Of a stretch of DNA of 43,971 bases, positions 30,177-37,694 are shown piece after piece. Each line of letters opens with the position of its first letter. The first letter of the stretch is position 1. The stretch comes from Alphaproteobacteria bacterium (GTDB lineage Bacteria > Pseudomonadota > Alphaproteobacteria > JAEUKQ01 > JAIBAD01). Both the position numbers and the translations under genes were made by a program. The stretch spans positions 1 through 43,971 of the forward strand of contig JAIBAD010000011.1 of the NCBI GenBank assembly GCA_019695395.1. Reading direction: 5' to 3'. The notes below the pieces were generated by a model that was given only the letters and a program-made list of their open reading frames with translations, ran no database searches and had not been told where the DNA came from.

Positions 30177-30437
30177 TTATAATGATTTGATTCGAGAAAT
30201 TAATCGAGATAATTTTCTACCAGCTGTATTGCGGTGTAATACACCAGCTTTAACACCACGATGTATTTCTGGTTGAGCAAGTAAAAAAGATTCTTCAGCT
30301 AGTTTTTTATCTTTATGGACTATAGCCATTTCTACCTTTTTAACAAAAGAGCGTACACGATTTAAGCGTGATTTGTTAACAATTGTACGTTTTGCAGTTT
30401 GACGTATACGTTTCTCTGCTGATTGATGATTAGCCAT
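30177..30437 (-). CDS. rpsT: 30S ribosomal protein S20
   Basis: Small, highly basic 16S rRNA-binding protein of the 30S body. The start [13 protein letters not shown] and the pattern [13 protein letters not shown] and [16 protein letters not shown] are characteristic. The length of 86 residues is normal. A canonical promoter lies upstream at 30550-30578 and a terminator-like hairpin lies in its leader at 30483-30510. The position beside dnaA is conserved in alphaproteobacteria. Confidence 0.97.
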   Translation of the reverse strand: MANHQSAEKRIRQTAKRTIVNKSRLNRVRSFVKKVEMAIVHKDKKLAEESFLLAQPEIHRGVKAGVLHRNTAGRKLSRLISRIKSL

Positions 30438-30482
30438 AATCTCTTAACCTTAAATTAGATATTTATTTATTGCTTTTTTTAA

Positions 30483-30510
30483 CAAAAATAGAAGCTCCCT
30501 CAACTTCTAT
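30483..30510 (-). terminator. Terminator-like hairpin in the rpsT leader
   Basis: On the minus strand a 7-bp stem, atagaag (from 30510-30504) with cttctat (from 30494-30488), closes a 9-base loop and is followed by TTTTTG. It lies between the predicted rpsT promoter and the rpsT start (30437), so it would act on rpsT transcripts themselves. It may be an attenuator, or a weak terminator for the upstream gene. The stem is short and A/T-rich, so strength is uncertain. Confidence 0.45.
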
Positions 30511-30549
30511 CACAACAAAAATTAGAATAGAATTTTTTGTTATCTATTT

Positions 30550-30578
30550 TTTATAAGCCGCCGTTTTTTAATCGTCAA
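30550..30578 (-). promoter_or_regulatory. Predicted sigma-70 promoter of rpsT
   Basis: On the minus strand TTGACG (from 30578-30573) and TATAAA (from 30555-30550) are separated by exactly 17 bases (30556-30572). The spacer contains GGCGGCT just before the -10. Initiation would be near 30543, giving a leader of about 105 bases. It is the best match to a housekeeping promoter noticed in the window and is placed sensibly for a ribosomal protein gene. Confidence 0.75.
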
Positions 30579-30730
30579 GTTTTTGTTTTTATAATTTACA
30601 AATTATTTTATAAATTTACAAAAATTAACAGATAAATTCTTTATTTTTCTTTATATTGCAGACAATCAAAAATTTTTAATAATTAGAATATAATTGATAC
30701 CCTCTATCATTATTAATTGAACAACAATTT

Positions 30731-31168
30731 TTAAGAATCAAAAAAATTGCGATTGTTATTTTTTACTGTGAATAAAGTTTGTTCAATAAGTTGTTGGGTT
30801 TCTTCAACATTAAATTCAAGATAACGTGCGATTTCATTTAATAATACTTGTCCAATAATTTCTATCAAATCTCCTGAAGTTTCACACCAAAAATCTAAAA
30901 TTGATCTTCTGTATAAATATATTATATCAGCATAATCTGAAGTTAACATTTCTTTGGGTAACGTATTAAAAGAACCTAAGTTTACTTGCTTATATAAACC
31001 CAAAAGATCAAAGGCTGTTTCTAATTCCATTTCTTGCTCTGTCTTAGAATCTGGAAAATCATCAATTTGAATACGCAGATTATTTATATAGTGCTGTATT
31101 GGTTCCGGTATCGATTGAACAATTTCTTGAACCCAAACTTCTATATCTTGAATGGTTGGTGGTTTCAT
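30731..31168 (-). CDS. Zincin-like metallopeptidase family protein with degenerate active site
   Basis: A 145-residue protein resembling the zincin-like family (PF06262/DUF1025) found widely in alphaproteobacteria. Shared features are IDDFPD (36-40 region), FDLLGLYKQVNL (53-64), IIYLYRRSILDFWCET (82-97) and a helix where the family normally has HEIGHHFG. Here that helix reads NEIARYLEF (111-119), so both zinc-ligand histidines of HExxH and the following histidine are replaced while the glutamate is kept. Each change can be explained by a single base substitution. The frame is intact and the surrounding residues are conserved, so it may be a non-catalytic protein or an early-stage decaying gene. 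It lies between rpsT (same strand) and a divergent Bax-inhibitor-1 gene. The cellular role of the family is unknown. Confidence 0.75.
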   Translation of the reverse strand: MKPPTIQDIEVWVQEIVQSIPEPIQHYINNLRIQIDDFPDSKTEQEMELETAFDLLGLYKQVNLGSFNTLPKEMLTSDYADIIYLYRRSILDFWCETSGDLIEIIGQVLLNEIARYLEFNVEETQQLIEQTLFTVKNNNRNFFDS

Positions 31169-31316
31169 AATTCAATAAATTAAAATAATTTATGGTATAA
31201 AAAAAATTTCTTACAATATTTTTAACTTCAATATTGATTCTTCACACATTATAGACCATATATTGTATAGTAATTTTATTTAATCAACTTAAACTTTAAA
31301 AACTGAGGTCTTATCC

Positions 31317-32033
31317 ATGACGAGTGACAGTAACAATAAATACTACCATTCTGCTCAGGCTACTGCTATTCAGCTTGATGTTGGGCTTAGAACATATATG
31401 TTGGGTGTTTACAATTATATGGCAGCTGGATTGGGATTAACCGGTTTAATTGCCTACCTAGTAGGAACAAGCCCTGAGCTTCTTAGAATTATATATGGAA
31501 CCCCTCTTGCCTGGATTGTAATGCTTGCTCCTCTTGGTTTTGCTCTTTTCTTTGGTTTCCGTATCCATAAAATGCAAGCTAGTACCGCACAAATTTTATT
31601 TTGGGCTTTTGCTGGGGTAATGGGACTTTCTCTTTCTTATATTTTTGCTGTTTATACAGCTGTTTCTGTTGCTAAGGTTTTCTTTATAACAGCAGCTACT
31701 TTTGCAGCTTTAAGTCTTTATGGCTACACCACTAAAAAAGATCTTTCAGGGTTTGGCTCTTTTCTTTTTATAGGGCTAATTGGTATTATTATTGCAAGTA
31801 TTGTAAATATATTTCTTGCTTCAACTGCCCTACAATTTGCCGTCTCTATTGTAGGTGTATTAATTTTTGCGGGACTTACGGCTTATGATACACAAATGAT
31901 TAAAGAAGAATATGACGGGCAAGATAATAATGAAATGATTAAAAAGAAATCTATTTTAGGGGCACTTCGACTTTATTTAGATTTCATCAATCTGTTTATT
32001 TCCCTTTTGCAAATTATGGGGAATAGAAATTAA
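31317..32033 (+). CDS. Bax inhibitor-1/YccA family membrane protein
   Basis: TMBIM-family inner-membrane protein of about seven helices. Cytoplasmic N-terminal tail (about residues 1-25) with LRTYMLGVYNYMAAGL, then hydrophobic segments, and near the C-terminus the signature AYDTQMIKEEYD followed by ALRLYLDFINLFISLLQIMGNRN-like sequence. The length of 238 residues is normal. A GAGG sequence lies about 9 bases before the ATG. It stands alone and is closed by a long perfect hairpin terminator at 32050-32095. Related proteins act as pH-sensitive calcium leak channels or FtsH/HflKC partners; the role here is not known. Confidence 0.94.
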   Translation: MTSDSNNKYYHSAQATAIQLDVGLRTYMLGVYNYMAAGLGLTGLIAYLVGTSPELLRIIYGTPLAWIVMLAPLGFALFFGFRIHKMQASTAQILFWAFAGVMGLSLSYIFAVYTAVSVAKVFFITAATFAALSLYGYTTKKDLSGFGSFLFIGLIGIIIASIVNIFLASTALQFAVSIVGVLIFAGLTAYDTQMIKEEYDGQDNNEMIKKKSILGALRLYLDFINLFISLLQIMGNRN

Positions 32034-32049
32034 AAGAATTTATACAGTT

Positions 32050-32095
32050 AGTTAATAAAAAAGCCTGAAAGTTATTTCAGGCTTTTTTATTAACT
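32050..32095 (+). terminator. Long perfect hairpin terminator after the Bax-inhibitor gene
   Basis: Arms of 21 bases (32050-32070 and 32075-32095) pair perfectly around the loop gtta, with the core aagcctgaaa/tttcaggctt and a T6 run in the right arm. It begins 16 bases after the stop codon. A-rich and T-rich flanks on both sides would let it work in both directions, though no minus-strand gene ends here. Confidence 0.88.
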
Positions 32096-32282
32096 GATTT
32101 TTTAATATCCAATATAAGATAAAACTTGTGTCCTATCTTATTAACTTTTATATTCAATTTTATTAGCTTAAATTACTTCTGAATTGCAGGATTTTATGGT
32201 TTGAAACTTGCTATTTATTATTGCCATTTTATTAAAAAATTAACAAATTAATGGCTTGTCTTTAAACCAACATTTTAAAAAA

Positions 32283-34241
32283 ATGCCTAAAATACCTGAA
32301 AAAAAAAATCGTTTTACTTCTCCTAATCGTGTTTCTAAAGGAACGCGCGTTCAAGATTTGAATCGCCCCAAAATTGATGAAACATCCTCTTCATATCTTT
32401 TATTTTTTATTATTATAGGTATTGGAAAATTTTTATCTTTTCGTTGGGTACCTTGGAATTTTTTATCCTTGCGCTGGGTACCATGGTATCTTGTATTTAA
32501 ATTGCTTTTAGTCACTTTTTCATGGGGTACTTTATTTATAGCCAGTTTGATTGGATGGCTGGCTTATGATTTACCTGATCCTAACGAATTAAATTATAAA
32601 CAATCTGCACCTTCTGTAACTTTAATGACAAATAATAATCTTATTTTAGCGACATATGGTGATTTGTATGGTGAAAAAATTCCCTTAGAAAAAATACCTG
32701 AAAGTATAATTAATAGCGTTCTTGCAACAGAAGATAGACGTTTTTATAGTCATATAGGCATCGATATTATGGGAATTATAAGGGCTTTTTATATTAATTT
32801 TCATCAAAACAAGATTAGCCAAGGTGGCAGTACAATTACCCAACAACTTGCAAAAAATATTTTTTTAACACCTAAACGTACTTGGCGTCGCAAAGGGCAA
32901 GAAATTCTTTTATCTTTATGGCTTGAACAGAAATTTACAAAAAAAGAAATTTTGGAACTTTATTTAAATCGTGTTTATTTTGGTTCTGGTGTTTATGGTA
33001 TTGATGCAGCGACACGGAAATTTTTTAACAAACCTGTTGATCAAATTTCTCTTTTTGAATCTGCCATGCTCGCAGGTCTTCTTAAAGCACCGGCACGGTA
33101 TAATCCTATTAATGACCCAAAATTAGCCCAAGAAAGAGCAAGACTTGTTTTACAAAACATGGTCGACGCTCAGTTTATAACTCAAGATGCAGCAGAAAGA
33201 TCTTTGGCCGATAATTATGTACCCATTCCAACAAAAAATAATAGACTTGGTGCTTATTTTTCTGATTGGATTTTAGACCAAATTCCAAACTATATTAATC
33301 TAACTAATAATAAAAATATTATTGTAACAACCACCCTTAACCCTGTTCTCCAACAAATCGCTGAAGAAGAAACTGTTAAGATTTTAAGTGAGCAAGGTAG
33401 TCATTATAACGCAACCCAGGCAGCTTTAATATCCATGAAAAAAAATGGTGCAATCCAAACAATGATTGGTGGACAAGATTATAAGAAAAGTCAATTTAAT
33501 CGTGCAACACAAGCTAAAAGACAACCTGGATCTTCATTTAAGGCATTTGTTTTTTTAACAGGTTTTGAACAAGGATTAACACCAGATACTATAATGAATG
33601 ATACACCCATATCTATTGGGAATTGGCACCCCGATAATTATAATAACCGCTATTACGGATCAGTAAGTTTAAGACAAGCATTTGCTTTATCTTTAAACAG
33701 TATTGCTGTTCAAATAAGTGAAGGTGTTGGGCCTAAAAGAATTGTCAGAACGGCTAAAAGACTAGGTATTAAAACTGATCTTAATCCAACAGCAAGTATC
33801 GCCTTAGGTACGGAAGAAGTTACATTACTTGAACTGACAGGTGCATATGGAAGCTTTGCCAATCAAGGTAAATTAGTTGAACCCAGAGGCATACAAGAAA
33901 TAAAAGATAGCGATGGGCATATTCTCTATCAATTTAAAGATCCAACTCCTTCTAAAACAGTTATTGATCGCGAATATGTAGATAATATGCTTGATATTTT
34001 AGCAAATGTTGTAACTTCTGGTACAGGTAAAGCTGCAGGTTTTGGACAACCGGCGGCTGGTAAAACAGGAACCAGTCAAAATTTTCGTGATGCTTGGTTT
34101 ATTGGTTTTACATCAGATCTTATCACAGGTGTATGGTTTGGAAATGATGATTATTCCCCTATGGACAAAACTACTGGGGGTACTCTGCCGGCTCTTTTAT
34201 GGCATAATTTTAATATGAAAGCCTTTAAACCACCTGCATAA
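32283..34241 (+). CDS. Class A penicillin-binding protein 1A (transglycosylase/transpeptidase)
   Basis: Bifunctional peptidoglycan synthase anchored in the inner membrane. The numbering here starts at the ATG at 32283 (652 residues); a TTG at 32256 would add nine. Hydrophobic segments lie at about 37-51 and 70-95. The glycosyltransferase domain has the catalytic glutamate E150 in ATEDRRFYSHIGID and QGGSTITQQLAKN. The transpeptidase domain has the SxxK serine S417 in PGSSFKAF, the SLN triad at 470-472 and KTGT at 594-597. Between the two hydrophobic segments lies a tandem ten-residue repeat (FLSFRWVPWN, FLSLRWVPWY). No OB-fold-sized insert is evident between the domains, so the protein is shorter than classical PBP1A. 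It is related to PBP1A/MrcA or PbpC-like proteins; the exact name is not certain. Confidence 0.93.
   Translation: MPKIPEKKNRFTSPNRVSKGTRVQDLNRPKIDETSSSYLLFFIIIGIGKFLSFRWVPWNFLSLRWVPWYLVFKLLLVTFSWGTLFIASLIGWLAYDLPDPNELNYKQSAPSVTLMTNNNLILATYGDLYGEKIPLEKIPESIINSVLATEDRRFYSHIGIDIMGIIRAFYINFHQNKISQGGSTITQQLAKNIFLTPKRTWRRKGQEILLSLWLEQKFTKKEILELYLNRVYFGSGVYGIDAATRKFFNKPVDQISLFESAMLAGLLKAPARYNPINDPKLAQERARLVLQNMVDAQFITQDAAERSLADNYVPIPTKNNRLGAYFSDWILDQIPNYINLTNNKNIIVTTTLNPVLQQIAEEETVKILSEQGSHYNATQAALISMKKNGAIQTMIGGQDYKKSQFNRATQAKRQPGSSFKAFVFLTGFEQGLTPDTIMNDTPISIGNWHPDNYNNRYYGSVSLRQAFALSLNSIAVQISEGVGPKRIVRTAKRLGIKTDLNPTASIALGTEEVTLLELTGAYGSFANQGKLVEPRGIQEIKDSDGHILYQFKDPTPSKTVIDREYVDNMLDILANVVTSGTGKAAGFGQPAAGKTGTSQNFRDAWFIGFTSDLITGVWFGNDDYSPMDKTTGGTLPALLWHNFNMKAFKPPA
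32430..32489 (+). repeat. 30-base in-frame tandem repeat within the PBP gene
   Basis: Two adjacent 30-base units, 32430-32459 and 32460-32489, differ at only a few positions and are in the reading frame, encoding FLSFRWVPWN and FLSLRWVPWY. The shared core tgggtacc is unchanged. The repeat sits just before the main transmembrane helix. It looks like a recent duplication. Confidence 0.9.
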
Positions 34242-34298
34242 TTTTAAAGTTTATCGACATTTTAGATACATAAATCAGGATGACGTGTATACTAATTT

Positions 34299-35063
34299 TT
34301 AATTAGCTATTAAACCAAATCGATGTAAAACAGGCCCATATTTTTGTAACCATGCTTTAGCCCATTCTAAATCATGTGTTAATTCAGCTGCTAATTTCCA
34401 AAATTTAGGACCGTGATTCATTTGACGTAAATGAGCAACTTCATGAGCAACAACATAATCTAAAACCGGCAAAGGCGCTAATACTAACCGCCAAGAAAAT
34501 GATAATCTACCATAGGCGGAGCAACTACCCCAACGGCTTTTAGGATCACGCAAAGTAAGACCATAAATACGACGGCCAATAACAGCTGCTTTTTCATAAA
34601 CACGTTGTTCTATTTCACGACGTGCTTCTTGTTTCAACCATTCTTCTATTCGGCGTGCAATAAACTCTTTAGGTCCGCCTACATGAATTTCATGACCATC
34701 TTTCCAAACTTTTCTTGGTTTTTCTGGATGATGATGAATCCTATGTTCAATACCCAAATAAGGAATCCAATGTCCATCAGCAAAAGGAATAGGATCAGGC
34801 AAAAGAGCCAGTTGATTTTTAATCCAACCTTTGTTTTGTAAAGCAAAACGACGACCCTCGTCATGACTAACTCTGGAAGGTAATACAACCACAATACGTG
34901 ATGTATTGTGATCAAATCTTAAAATCATACGGCGTGCTCTTTTATTTTGTAAAAATACAACCGGGATTTTACGATGCTCAAAAGCTAACACTGTATCACC
35001 CTTAGATGGTGATTTATGTTCCAAAGAGGTATCTAAATCTTTATTTGAAGCGACTGAAAACAT
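34299..35063 (-). CDS. YgjP-like (DUF45, M48-related) metallohydrolase
   Basis: Predicted zinc-dependent hydrolase of the YgjP/DUF45 family. The zinc site is HEVAH in YVVAHEVAHLRQMNHGPKFW, with the third ligand histidine in NHGP; RWGSCSAYGRLSFSWRL-type sequence upstream is the other family hallmark. The length of 254 residues is typical. No signal peptide is seen, so it is likely cytoplasmic. It is convergent with the PBP gene (57-base gap) and about 280 bases downstream of a secreted SYLF protein. The biological substrate of the family is unknown. Confidence 0.9.
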   Translation of the reverse strand: MFSVASNKDLDTSLEHKSPSKGDTVLAFEHRKIPVVFLQNKRARRMILRFDHNTSRIVVVLPSRVSHDEGRRFALQNKGWIKNQLALLPDPIPFADGHWIPYLGIEHRIHHHPEKPRKVWKDGHEIHVGGPKEFIARRIEEWLKQEARREIEQRVYEKAAVIGRRIYGLTLRDPKSRWGSCSAYGRLSFSWRLVLAPLPVLDYVVAHEVAHLRQMNHGPKFWKLAAELTHDLEWAKAWLQKYGPVLHRFGLIAN

Positions 35064-35285
35064 AGTGATTTAATTTTAAAAATGTGATTAGAAATCAAAT
35101 GATACCTATTAATATAGATATATCAAGACTTTAACTTAATTATTTAATATTATTTTTTTATTTAATTTTATTTAATAATTTGTTTTTTGTTTTGTTTTTA
35201 AAAATATTATTTTACATTATCAATTTATAGAGAACATATAAGGAACAAATAACCTCTCACAAATCTAAAAGAACCTCTCTATAAA

Positions 35286-35321
35286 ATAAATAGGAGAGCA
35301 TAATTATGCTCTCCTATTTAT
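35286..35321. terminator. 36-base perfect palindrome downstream of the SYLF gene
   Basis: Two 18-base arms (35286-35303 and 35304-35321) with no unpaired centre, GC-rich in the middle part (ggagagc/gctctcc). It begins 24 bases past the stop of the leftward SYLF gene. On the minus strand it is followed by TTTATTTTATAG, a moderate T-tract, so it can serve as that gene's terminator. The absence of a loop is unusual. Confidence 0.6.
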
Positions 35322-35344
35322 AAGTAAAATATATATATTTATAA

Positions 35345-36028
35345 TTAATAAGAAGCTAAGACATTTTTTAAAGGTTGACTCAAAGGATTAGAAAATTTTC
35401 TTTGAATTAAAATCGCTTCTGGCGTGGCATTAGGACCATAAAAATCTGAATTAAGTGTATCACGTTTCATTAAACTTGATCCTTGTAAAGAGGCCCCACC
35501 AAAAAGACCAACTACTTTAGCAAAAGAATATATGTCGGCATCAAAATTACTTGTTAATCCTGTCCCCATGCCAACACCCATTGGTCCTGCCGCAACACTT
35601 ACATCCCCACCAAATTTAAAATTATCATCTAATATAGTATTAAATGCTTTTTCTGTCATAATTGTTAAAACAACCTCAGATACTTGACCACCGACTTGGA
35701 TACCTAGACTACCTGAAGCTATCGTATAAAAAGCAGGATCGCTCCAACCTTTTTGTGCATCTTTAGCAAGCATCACGCCAGTACCACCTTCTGCTCCTAA
35801 TCCAAAACCACCTTTAACAAGAGATGGAAAAATCATAATAGCCTTGGCTTGTCGAACATAACCTGGGAGATTTGAAAAATCTGGACTAGCCATTAATTTT
35901 TGAAAAGTTACTTTTGCACGTTCAATTAATTCTTGCTGTTCCGAATAAGAGGCTGCCTGCACCTGAATACTTGCACCTGATATAGCTAAAAATAAAATAG
36001 CTAATAATCCCGATCTAAACTTAATCAT
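35345..36028 (-). CDS. Secreted SYLF-domain lipid-binding protein
   Basis: The protein starts with a clear signal peptide (residues 1-26, hydrophobic core LLAILFLAISGAS, cleavage after VQA|AS). The rest is a SYLF/YSC84-type domain: segments AKAIMIFPSLVKGGFGLGAEGGTGVML, SDPAFYTIASGSLGIQVGGQVSEVVLTIM-type sequence, VSVAAGPMGVG and YSFAKVVGLFGGASLQGSSL. This domain binds phosphoinositide-like or other lipids in eukaryotic relatives; the bacterial role is unclear and is presumed periplasmic. The length of 227 residues is normal. AAGGGAAA lies about 8 bases before the ATG. Confidence 0.92.
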   Translation of the reverse strand: MIKFRSGLLAILFLAISGASIQVQAASYSEQQELIERAKVTFQKLMASPDFSNLPGYVRQAKAIMIFPSLVKGGFGLGAEGGTGVMLAKDAQKGWSDPAFYTIASGSLGIQVGGQVSEVVLTIMTEKAFNTILDDNFKFGGDVSVAAGPMGVGMGTGLTSNFDADIYSFAKVVGLFGGASLQGSSLMKRDTLNSDFYGPNATPEAILIQRKFSNPLSQPLKNVLASY

Positions 36029-36074
36029 ATGTATAATTTCCCTTTTATTAATAATTTATTTAGGTATTAAATAG

Positions 36075-36106
36075 CCTATACCAAAAAAATAACAAAAGCT
36101 AGTCAA
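36075..36106 (-). promoter_or_regulatory. Possible promoter of the SYLF gene
   Basis: On the minus strand TTGACT (from 36106-36101) and TATAGG (from 36080-36075) are 20 bases apart, longer than optimal, but a TG lies just before the -10 and could give an extended -10 promoter. It is placed about 50 bases upstream of the start codon. Confidence 0.35.
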
Positions 36107-36170
36107 GGATAAAGATTATGAATAAAGAATCCATTAGTATATTTTTTTATAAATCTTAATCTCTGTTAAA

Positions 36171-36812
36171 TTAAGATTTATAAAGATGGTTCACTTTGTG
36201 AATTTTCCAATTTTCGTTTTGATGTAGTGATTCTCCTTCAATTAAATTGATATGATCTAATCGCGTCAAAGAAAGACATGATATATTAAATTGCAAAGCT
36301 TGCCCCCCTTCTAACCCAAGAGCGAAAGCTAAAGCGGACCGAATTGTCCCTGCATGCGTTATAACAATTATATCACGTCCTTTATACAATTCATTTATCT
36401 GTTTAATTGAAAAACTAACACGTTGAACAAGCTGATTAAAACTTTCTCCATCTGGGGGAATAGCATGAGCTAAAAATCTAAGCGATCGATTATTAAATAA
36501 ATTTTTATTTAAATTATTTATTTCATCATAACTTAATCCCTGCCACCCCCCAAAATTTTGTTCAATAAAATTATCTTCTGTACGAAATAATATTTCTTGC
36601 TTGCTTATTTTTTGTAACATTGTAGCCGTTTGATATGTACGTTGCAAAGGTGTTATAATCCAAACAGCATCATGCGGCAACATATGAGCCAGAGTTAAAA
36701 ATGATTTTTCATTTGAACAATCTGCTGGTATGTCTTGTTGCCCATAAAGATAGTGAGAGGATGCTAAAACAGGGGCATGCCTAATCCACCACCATTTTGT
36801 TATTAAAACCAT
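36171..36812 (-). CDS. cobC: Histidine phosphatase family protein, probable alpha-ribazole phosphatase
   Basis: Phosphoglycerate-mutase-like phosphatase. The N-terminal catalytic motif is WIRHAPV, with the phospho-accepting histidine after the arginine, followed by YLYGQQDIPAD, which matches the alpha-ribazole phosphatase pattern H.P.....YGQ.D.PL. The second active-site histidine is in VITHAGTIRSAL. The length of 213 residues is typical. It begins 8 bases after cobS ends, and cobT lies divergently beyond cobS, supporting a role in removing the phosphate from adenosylcobalamin-5'-phosphate or alpha-ribazole-P. A general histidine phosphatase cannot be excluded on sequence alone. A 13-bp A/T-rich inverted repeat (36148-36160 with 36170-36182) overlaps its stop codon. 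Confidence 0.78.
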   Translation of the reverse strand: MVLITKWWWIRHAPVLASSHYLYGQQDIPADCSNEKSFLTLAHMLPHDAVWIITPLQRTYQTATMLQKISKQEILFRTEDNFIEQNFGGWQGLSYDEINNLNKNLFNNRSLRFLAHAIPPDGESFNQLVQRVSFSIKQINELYKGRDIIVITHAGTIRSALAFALGLEGGQALQFNISCLSLTRLDHINLIEGESLHQNENWKIHKVNHLYKS

Positions 36813-36820
36813 TATAGATT

Positions 36821-37615
36821 CTATGCCCCATAGGCTAAAAAAATTAAAATCAATATTTCATTGGTTTGCTGAAAAGCACCCAAGATATCACCTGTATATC
36901 CTCCTATTTGCTTTTTGACGTACAAAGAAAAAATATGATACCAAGCAAATGTTAGAATACTAACAACAATAAAAACCTTTATTCCCATAATAAATAAAAT
37001 AGCACCCAAACCTAAAGACAAGGACCATACAGTAGAATAAAAACAAGGTTTTCCAAAATGAAAAGCTAACCCAGATTCTTTTGCCAAAGTCATTTTATAC
37101 ATAAACCAGGGTAAACAGCTACGCGACATTCCTTGGGTTAAAATTAATAACCAAAATCCTTGATCCACAGAAAGAGAAATTAAGGTAAAAATTTTAATTA
37201 TAACCGAGAAAATTAATGCTAAAGTTCCATAAGTACCTATTCTACTATCTTTCATAATCATTAATTTATGCTCTTTATTATTTCCTCCTATCAATCCATC
37301 TACTGTATCCGCAAGACCATCTTCATGAAAACCTCTGGTCAATAAAATTCCACTTAAAATAGCAAAAATTGTAGATAGAGATATTTCTAAATTGATTGAA
37401 TATGTAAGTTTCAATACACATCCCATCACAAAACCAATACACCATCCAACAATAGGAAATGCACGCACAGAAAAAGCAAGCGGCCGTTCAGTTTTGTTAT
37501 CCCACATATAAGAAATATTAAGAACAGTTAATAAGGAACAAGCAGCTATAAAATCTTGGATCCAACATTTGCCGAAATCAATAAAAGTGTTAATTTTGAT
37601 TTTGAAATTTTCCAT
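36821..37615 (-). CDS. cobS: Adenosylcobinamide-GDP ribazoletransferase (cobalamin synthase)
   Basis: Polytopic inner-membrane enzyme that joins the activated corrinoid (AdoCbi-GDP) to alpha-ribazole. The signature HEDGLADTVDGLIGG (97-111) holds the metal-binding acidic residues, followed by MKDSRIGTYG (121-130). Several hydrophobic helices surround it. The length of 264 residues is normal. It is followed by the cobC-like phosphatase after 8 bases and is divergent from cobT across a short spacer, forming a compact nucleotide-loop assembly group. Confidence 0.94.
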   Translation of the reverse strand: MENFKIKINTFIDFGKCWIQDFIAACSLLTVLNISYMWDNKTERPLAFSVRAFPIVGWCIGFVMGCVLKLTYSINLEISLSTIFAILSGILLTRGFHEDGLADTVDGLIGGNNKEHKLMIMKDSRIGTYGTLALIFSVIIKIFTLISLSVDQGFWLLILTQGMSRSCLPWFMYKMTLAKESGLAFHFGKPCFYSTVWSLSLGLGAILFIMGIKVFIVVSILTFAWYHIFSLYVKKQIGGYTGDILGAFQQTNEILILIFLAYGA

Positions 37616-37694
37616 AGCCTTTAAAATAAAAATATATACTATTTCTTTGTTATAATTTATTAGCTACAATTGTTTTTAATTGAAAAGAAAAAAT

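Noticed and set aside
32114-32141. 8-bp inverted repeat upstream of the PBP gene
   Set aside because: A/T-rich, weak, and common by chance in this base composition.
36148-36182. 13-bp inverted repeat as terminator of the cobC-like gene
   Set aside because: The stem is almost entirely A/T, overlaps the stop codon and is followed by A-rich rather than T-rich sequence on the minus strand, so a terminator call is not supported.
37616-37694. Possible cobalamin riboswitch between cobS and cobT
   Set aside because: The spacer is about 80 bases, too short for the known class, and no conserved B12-box sequence was seen.
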